Source: Dipteris shenzhenensis
Lineage: Eukaryota; Polypodiophyta; Polypodiopsida; Gleicheniales
Direction: 5' to 3' (one strand)
Length of the DNA: 64,000 bases
Assembly: GCA_047967505.1 (NCBI GenBank)
Contig: CM106541.1
The notes under the pieces were generated by a model. The model had not been told where the DNA came from and searched no databases. It was given only the letters and a program-made list of their open reading frames with translations. Shown one piece after another: positions 57,998-64,000 of the stretch. Within the stretch, counting starts at the first letter, position 1; each line of letters starts with the position of its first letter. Position numbers and translations under genes: made by a program.

Positions 57998-59645
57998 GAC
58001 TCAAGTCACCTGTCTCTGCATTGAGCTTCACATTCTGCTCCAATGGAACAGAGATAGGCTTACAGCCTGTCATCCCATATTTGGACAGCATGTCCAAACC
58101 GTATTGCCTTTGCAACAGCCATATCCCACTCGGGGATGTAATAACCTCAATGCCCAAGAAGTAACGCAGCTCTCCCAAATCCTTCATCTCAAATTTTTGC
58201 TTCAACAGTAGCTTCACTTCATTAATGTATGCATCACTATCACCTGTAATAATCAAGTCATCAACATAGATGACTACAAGCACAATCCCTCTGTTTGTCC
58301 TTTTCACATAAAGTGAAAAATCTGAATTGGAAATCTGAAATCCAATAGTGACAAGATATTGCCCTATCTTGTCTGACCATGCCCTCGGCGCCTGTTTTAA
58401 GCCATACAAGGCTTTGCGCAACCTGCATACAAAATCGGGGTGTGAATTATCCTCATAACCTTCTGGCTGCATCATATAAACCTCTTCCTGCAAATCACCA
58501 TGCAAGAAGGCATTTTTCACATCCATCTGATGCAAAGACCATCCCTTTGCAGCAGCCATAGCAATTACTGCTCTCACGGTTGCCATCCTTGCAACTGGGC
58601 TGAAAGTTTCCTCATAGTCAATTCCATATGTCTGTGCAAAACCTTTGGCAACCAATCTTTCCTTGTACCTGCTAACAGACCCATCAACATTGTGCTTTAC
58701 TTTGTAAACCCACTTGCAGCCAATAGCCTTCTTATCATGAGGCAAAGGCATCAAATCCCAAGTGTGGTTTGCATCCAAGGCAGCCATCTCTTCATCCATA
58801 GCTGCTTCCCAATTTTTATGCCCTGCTGCATCCTCAAAACATGTGGGCTCTGGCTCCTCTAGAACCTTGACCATATAAGCATAGTGATGTGCTGTATACC
58901 CATCATATCTCAGCCTATCAACTGGATACTTAATACGAGTGGACCTCCGTACAACTGGATCAGTTGCAGGAGTCTTTAAATCATGCCTGCTTTTCCTTGC
59001 ACCAGGTGTAACAACAGAGGGAATCCCAAGTTCCTCATCAAGGCTCATTTCAGAGCCGCTTGACTCTCCATCAACATGAGAGCTACCTGCAGACACATCA
59101 AACACTGGAGCATGGTCTACTTTTTCTTTTCCCTTATGTGATACCTGCACAACACTATCAGGGCTGCCATGTGACGATTCACTAGATCTCAATCTCCCCG
59201 TCCATGCATTAGATCCACTAGTAGAGGACTCTCTGGGTCCACTCAAGGCTTGAGATTGCTGCTCTACATTTATTGCAGCATTCCCATTTCCTGCATCTGC
59301 ATCTCCTACCATAATAGTTGGTGCATACCAGCTGCTCATTTCATCAAAAACAACATCTCTGCTCACTTGCATTTTGCGGGTGGAAGGGTTATAACAGCGA
59401 TACCCTTTCTGGTGCAGAGCATATCCAATAAAGATGCATTTTTCTGCCTTTGGATCCAGCTTTGTTCTCTTCTCATCAGGAACATGAACATAAGCTATGC
59501 AACCAAATACCTTCAAGTGAGAAATATCTGGTTTTTGGCCTATATACATTTCTTCAGGCGTCATGCCATGGACAGCTGCAGTGGGGGTTCTGTTCATAAT
59601 ATAAACAGCAGTTGCTACTGCTTCAGCCCAAAAATAATCAGGCAT
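57998..59645 (-). pseudogene. Copia D integrase end and reverse transcriptase
   Basis: From MPDYFWAEAVATAVYIMNRT through KCIFIGYALHQKGYRCYNPS, a variable Ser-rich linker, VVRRSTRIKYPVDRL, then RT: KAIGCKWVYKVKHNVDGSVS, HQMDVKNAFLHGDLQEEVYM, YGLKQAPRAWSDKIGQYLVT and VVIYVDDLIITGD (YVDD intact). Homology ends after LEQNVKLNAETGD at about 57998. The remaining open codons read antisense into element C. Confidence 0.95.
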
Positions 59646-61160
59646 GTTTTTCTCATTTAGGATCGCCCGTCCTACTTCTGCAATATGCCTGTTCTTCCTT
59701 TCTGCAACCCCATTCTACTGAGGGGTAGACCTGCATGAGTACTTCCTTTGAATTCCCTGTTCTTTCAGATATTCACAAAATTCTTCTGAAAAGTACTCTC
59801 CCCCTCCATCAGATCTTAGCACTTTAATATACACACCTTTCTCTTTTTCAACCATGGCCTTAAAAGCCTTGAAATGGCTGAACACTTCACTTTTGTGCTT
59901 CATAAAATAAATCCACACCTTCCTAGTGTAGTCATCAATAAACGTCACATAATAATGGCATCCACCAATAGAAGCAGCTTTGGTTGTCCAAACATCTGAA
60001 TGGATCACTTCCAAAGGTCTTCTGCTCACCTTAGCATTTTTGGGAAATGCATGTCTGGCCTGCTTACCCATTTGGCATGCTTCACATACCTTTTGCATTC
60101 CCTCAACTCTGAATTTAGGCAAACCTGCAACAATGTTTTTCGTTTGCATAGATTTCAGCCTTTGTATATTCACGTGCCCAATGCGCTTGTGCCATATCTC
60201 AATATCTGCAATGACACCTCTCCCATGCGCAAACATAGCAGCTTTCACCTCAGGCATATCAACATCCAAGGTGAACATTCTGCCATTTTTGTTGCCTTTC
60301 GCAACCAAGCGGCACTTATTTTTCAAGTCCTCAACAAAGCATCCATCAGGATTAAATCTAACTTGCAGACCTTGCTCAACCATCTGGCCAACTAAAACCA
60401 GGTTCTTAGTGATTTTTGGAACATGAAGTACATCTGCCAAGTACTTCGTTTTGCCATCCTGCATAGCCAATGGCACTTTACCAACCTGCGTAATTGGGTG
60501 CGCAGTATCATCACCTGTTTCAACATAACCTGGCTTATCCAAATTTCTAACATCATGAAACCACTCACCATGACTGGTCATGTGGTTAGAGGCACCTGAA
60601 TCAACATACCAAACATCATTGCAAGCTGCAGCATCTCCTGACATGGAGTTAACCATATGCTGCATCACAGAAAGGTGCTCATTTCTGTCGTCACCATGCC
60701 CACTTGATGATGCATAGTTGCTTTGCTGCAACTTCCCACTTTTGATGTCATTCTGCTTTTTATAGCATGTATTCTCCTTGTGTCCAGGCTTTCCACAATA
60801 ATAGCATTCTGTGCTGCTATTTACTTGCTGGTTCCTTTGCCATGAACCACGGCCTCTTTGGCTCCCCCTGCCTCTAGAACTACCACGTCCTCCTCCATAG
60901 GACTGGTTTTCCTGTTGTTGCTGTTGGTTCTGATTTCCTGCACGGCCACCAAAACGGCCTCTTCCTCTACCCCTGCCTCTACCTATATTCGAGTAGAAAG
61001 CAGTCTCTTGAGAAGTTGAGGTGGCTGAACCACCATTCCTTTGCTCTTCACTCAGCAAGAGAGCAATAAGTTCCTGAAAATCAGGAAATGTTTCACGGAC
61101 TCCAATGGATGTCCGAAACTGTGCATAATCTTTCCCAAGACCCATTCAAGGTCATGGACA
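59646..61160 (-). pseudogene. Copia D gag C-terminus, protease and integrase core
   Basis: GLGKDYAQFRTSIGVRETF opens the piece. Then come an Arg/Gly-rich stretch (GRGRGRGRFGGRAGNQ), the zinc knuckle CYYCGKPGHKENTC, protease VWYVDSGASNHMTSHGEWF, GAG-pre-integrase IWHKRIGHVNIQRLKSMQTK and integrase VLRSDGGGEYFSEEFCEYL. At 59714-59712 a TAG replaces a Q codon (TPQ, stop, NGVAERK), a single C-to-T type change. Just before the frame, an extra G shifts LNG out of phase with LGKDY. Confidence 0.95.
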
Positions 61161-61292
61161 CTAAGTTCTCTCTCTCTCTCTCTCTGTCTCTTGTGCTCCC
61201 CCTCTCTCACTCGCTCTCCTGTGACACCTGATGATCATCTTGTTGCCTTGTTGCCCTTAGCTATCTATGTCATGGATATTGACTTTACATAT

Positions 61293-62656
61293 TTAAAAAA
61301 TATATAAGCATACATTTCTTATACATTTCTTCAGCTTGTCAACTAGATCTAAGAAACTTGGTCTTAGGTCGTGGTGCCTCTTAGCCCCCTGCCTTGTGAG
61401 CGCAGGAACCAGACACCACTTCCTGAACTAAGCCCTTATTTCATGTTTGAAATCATAATACTACACTACATAAGCATACATTTCTTCAGCTTGTCAACTA
61501 GATCTAAGAAACTTGGTCCTAGGTTGTGGTGCCCCTTAGCCCCCTGCCTTGTGAGCACAGGAACCAAACACCACTTCCTAAACCAAGCCCTTATTTCATG
61601 TTTGAAATCATAATACTACACTACATAAAGCATGCCAAACCAATTTCAACTTACTCTATACAATGCATCAATAAATACATTAAAAAAGAAAGAGCACATC
61701 ACAGGCAATGATGCATATGCATATTCACAACAGAAACTTTTAAAAAATATATAAGCATACATTTCTTCAGCTTGTCAACTAGATCTAAGAAACTTGGTCC
61801 TAGGTCATGGTGCCTCTTAGCCCCCTGCCTTGTGAGTGCAGGAACCAGACACCACTTCCTGAACCAAGCCCTTATTTCATGTTTGAAATCATAATACTAC
61901 ACTGCATAAAGCATGCCAAACCAATTTCAACTTACTCTATACAATGCACCAATAAATACATTAAAAAAGAAAGAGCACATCACAGGCAATGATGCATATG
62001 CATATTCACAACAGAAACTTTTAAAAAATATATAAGCATACATTTCTTCAGCTTGTCAACTAGATCTAAGAAACTTGGTCCTAGGTCGTGGTGCCTCTTA
62101 GCCCCTTGCCTTGTGAGCGCAGGAACCAAACACCACTTCCTGAACCAAGCCCTTATTTCATGTTTGAAATCATAATACTACATTACATAAGCATACATTT
62201 CTTCAGCTTGTCAACTAGATCTAAGAAACTTGGTCCTAGGTCATGGTGCCCCTTAGCCCCCTGCCTTGTGAGCGCAGGAACCAGACACCACTTCCTGAAC
62301 CAAGCCCTTATTTCATGTTTGAAATCATAATACTACACTACATAAGCATACACTTCTTCAGCTTGTCAACTAGATCTAAGAAATTTGGTCCTAGGTCGTG
62401 GTGCCCCTTAGCCCCCTGCCTTGTGAGCACAAGAACCAGACACCACTTCCTGAACCAAGCCCTTATTTCATGTTTGAAATCATAATACTACACTACATAA
62501 GCATACATTTCTTCAGCTTGTCAACTAGATCTAAGAAACTTGGTCCTAGGTCGTGGTGCCTCTTAGCCCCCTGCCTTGTGAGTGCAGGAACCAGACACCA
62601 CTTCCTGAACCAAGCCCTTATTTCATGTTTGAAATCATAATACTACACTACATAAA
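61293..62656. repeat. Tandem array with 155-bp and 281-bp units
   Basis: The landmark CTTCAGCTTGTCAACTAGAT starts at 61329, 61484, 61765, 62046, 62201, 62356 and 62511. Spacings are 155, 281, 281, 155, 155, 155. The 281-bp units carry an extra block of about 126 bp (AAGCATGCCAAACCAATTTC to AACTTTTAAAAAATATAT). Units are very similar to one another. The apparent proteins of 61-80 residues (MVPLSPLPCE...) are by-products of the repeat. Confidence 0.97.
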
Positions 62657-62689
62657 GCACCTGGCCATGAGACAGAGTTAGATGTATGA

Positions 62690-62693
<4 letters not shown>

Positions 62694-62738
<45 letters not shown>
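62694..62738. repeat. (GA)n microsatellite
   Basis: About 22 GA units. Confidence 0.97.
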
Positions 62739-62819
62739 AATTAGGGACACAAAGGGAGGGAAAGAGACAGAGGGAGGGGGAGGGAAAGATGGAGATGGAG
62801 ATGGGGACAGAAAGAGGGA

Positions 62820-62823
<4 letters not shown>

Positions 62824-62874
<51 letters not shown>
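62824..62874. repeat. (GA)n microsatellite
   Basis: About 25 GA units; a purine-rich tract joins it to the previous one. Confidence 0.97.
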
Positions 62875-62877
<3 letters not shown>

Positions 62878-63034
62878 GAGAATGGGAGCGAGAGAGTTAG
62901 GATTGCATTTATTCATTTGCACCTCTAAGTTGAGAAAGAGAAAATAGGAAAGTTAATTAAGGTCTTCAAGAGACTATGAGATTAAACAAAAACCCAGATA
63001 CAATTGATCCAAAGGGTGGAGCCGCTAACAAAAT

Positions 63035-63515
63035 ACAAATCATCAATAGGTGCTCCAATGGAGGCAAGAGAATCTACAAGGCCTTTCACCTTCAAGGAAT
63101 ACTCATTTATATTCATATTTTTCCTTTGCACATTGTGCAACTCCTGCTTTAGCTGCATCTTTCGTGCTTTGGTATTTGTGCTATACAGCTTCACCAATGT
63201 ATCCCATGCCTCCTTAGGTGTCTCTACATCCTGTATATGCACAATCATAGAATCTGAAATGCTAACAGACAGCCAATACAGGCATTTTCTGGCTTTTTCA
63301 TGCCATTCTTTAAAGGCCTTCAATTCAGCAAGAGTGGGAGCAGTACCCAAAACTGGTTCTGCAGTTTCACCAATGATGTAATCCCAAACTCCCTTTCCCA
63401 TAAGGAAGTTTGTCATCCTGAACTTCCATGCTTGGAAGTTGTTCTTGTCAAGCTTCTCACTGACAATGGTAGACAGATTCTCAGACATTTTACAAATCAT
63501 GAATTGCAACAGCAA
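63035..63515 (-). pseudogene. Copia D gag, N-terminal part
   Basis: The likely start is MSENLSTIVSEKLDKNNFQA (63488), followed by WKFRMTNFLMGKGVWDYI, KCLYWLSVSISDSMIVHIQD and the UBN2-type KMQLKQELHNVQRKNMNINE. The text leaves gag after IGAPIDD, where the 1.9-kb insertion begins. Confidence 0.92.
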
Positions 63516-64000
63516 CCTGTAAACACAGCAAATGCCTCACAAGGGCAAATAGCAAAACTTCTGCAAAAAAACCTCACAGGGGCAGATCTGCAACACTGAC
63601 GAAAGTGGTATTTCACCACACAGTCACTTCCTAGTGACGATTTTGCATCAACAGGCAACAGGCATGAATCTGCAACTCCCAATATCTCTGCACACAGGCA
63701 TACGATGCAATTTCTGTGGCACCTTTCCACCGACTAGCCGCGCGCGCAGCGAAAAACAGGGCCTTTTTCTGAGTGCCTGCGAAGAACTTCCGCCTTCAAA
63801 ACGGGCCCCGAAACAGCCTCAAATCAAAAAAATAAAGTCACCAAGGGCTTCGCCCTATCCCGCAGCATATACTGCGCTCTCGCCGCACCGCGAAGGGCCT
63901 CTCAATCTGAAACAGTGCACTCCTGCACTTCTGGCTGTGCTACCTGCAGAGATTTGCTCCCAAACTCGAAATAGGAAAGCAACACTGGTCCTCTTACCAG
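63516..64000 (-). other. Copia D leader, GC-rich
   Basis: No open frame continues here. No PBS of the TGGTATCAGAGC type was seen, so the 5' LTR probably lies further right. Composition changes to GC-rich at about 63720-63900. Confidence 0.5.

Larger units (their letters stand above)
61164..63034. other. 1.9-kb insertion inside copia D gag
   Basis: Gag text stops after IGAPIDD on the right (about 63035) and resumes as ENLVSM then LNG on the left (about 61160). The insert begins with a CT-rich tract, contains the 155-bp tandem array, two GA microsatellites, and ends in AT-rich sequence. No clear target duplication or terminal repeat was found. Confidence 0.75.
57998..64000 (-). mobile_element. 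Ty1/copia element D, truncated at its 3' end, runs off the window
   Basis: A different copia family from A and B/C. It is well preserved: gag, protease, integrase and RT read with only one nonsense codon, one small frameshift and one large insertion. RNase H and the 3' LTR are missing at the junction with C. The 5' LTR would lie at or beyond the right edge. Confidence 0.92.

Noticed and set aside
57888-57998. C-terminal part of the long copia D frame as a novel RT extension
   Set aside because: The last codons read through the junction and antisense into element C.
61371-62640. Five to six similar small proteins starting MVPLSPLPCE, which might look like a tandem gene family
   Set aside because: They come from the 155-bp DNA repeat, have no upstream signals and shift frame with unit length.
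61293-62656. CRISPR-like regular spacing
   Set aside because: Units are full-length repeats without unique spacers, in a plant nuclear context.
62686-62928. Open frame rich in Arg-Glu repeats, and its Leu-Ser antisense
   Set aside because: Both are translations of GA/CT microsatellites.
1-64000. rRNA genes, organellar DNA inserts and telomeric repeats
   Set aside because: I searched by eye for their characteristic sequences and saw none.

Overview
The window looks like nuclear DNA of a land plant, most likely a fern. The main evidence is an intronless, 918-residue plant PPR protein of the PLS class, whose repeat wording (ACGSxGAIDKGxEIH, DMYAKCG) I associate with fern PPR families. Other evidence is a plant-type bHLH gene with short introns, an RLK/Pelle-type kinase relic, and abundant Ty1/copia and Ty3/gypsy elements. 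The fern assignment is an inference; I could not run a database search.

Only two genes look intact: a three-exon bHLH transcription factor at 123-1284 (minus) and the PPR gene at 48454-51210 (minus). Most of the rest is decayed transposon sequence and AT-rich spacer.

Layout. 0-2.2 kb: bHLH gene and leader. 2.2-7.8 kb: AT-rich spacer with small tandem repeats and a cluster of ATGATATCAT-centred palindromes. 7.8-9.3 kb: a kinase relic beside a LINE ORF1-like relic. 9.3-15.2 kb: spacer plus copy 1 of an unidentified spliced, transposase-like gene. 15.2-21.5 kb: a histone H3-like pseudogene split by copia element A, which has paired LTRs, PBS, PPT and a perfect AAAAG target duplication. 21.5-26.1 kb: spacer, simple repeats and an unidentified K/E-rich relic. 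26.1-27.9 kb: a LINE endonuclease relic. 28.8-29.96 kb: copy 2 of the transposase-like gene, with the same intron. 29.96-39.8 kb: a minus-strand gypsy relic interrupted by copia element B (33009-37597). 39.98-40.2 kb: a degenerate minisatellite. 40.2-41.4 kb: a LINE 3' end. 43-47.9 kb: LTR-like remnants and a decayed low-complexity coding stretch. 48.2-51.3 kb: the PPR gene with a duplicated, broken copy of its own C-terminal motif downstream. 52.2-54 kb: simple repeats and a 0.3-kb tandem repeat. 54.1-57.97 kb: plus-strand copia element C, same family as B. 57.998-64 kb: minus-strand copia element D, whose gag is interrupted by a 1.9-kb insert with a 155-bp tandem array. D runs off the right edge.

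The most noteworthy items are: (1) the H3-like pseudogene with an MARTKQT start and a recognisable histone fold, split by copia A; (2) two colinear relics of the same unidentified gene sharing an intron at the same codon; (3) the array inside element D, which alternates 155-bp and 281-bp units; (4) a 26-bp duplication over the PPR start codon that creates an out-of-frame upstream ATG.
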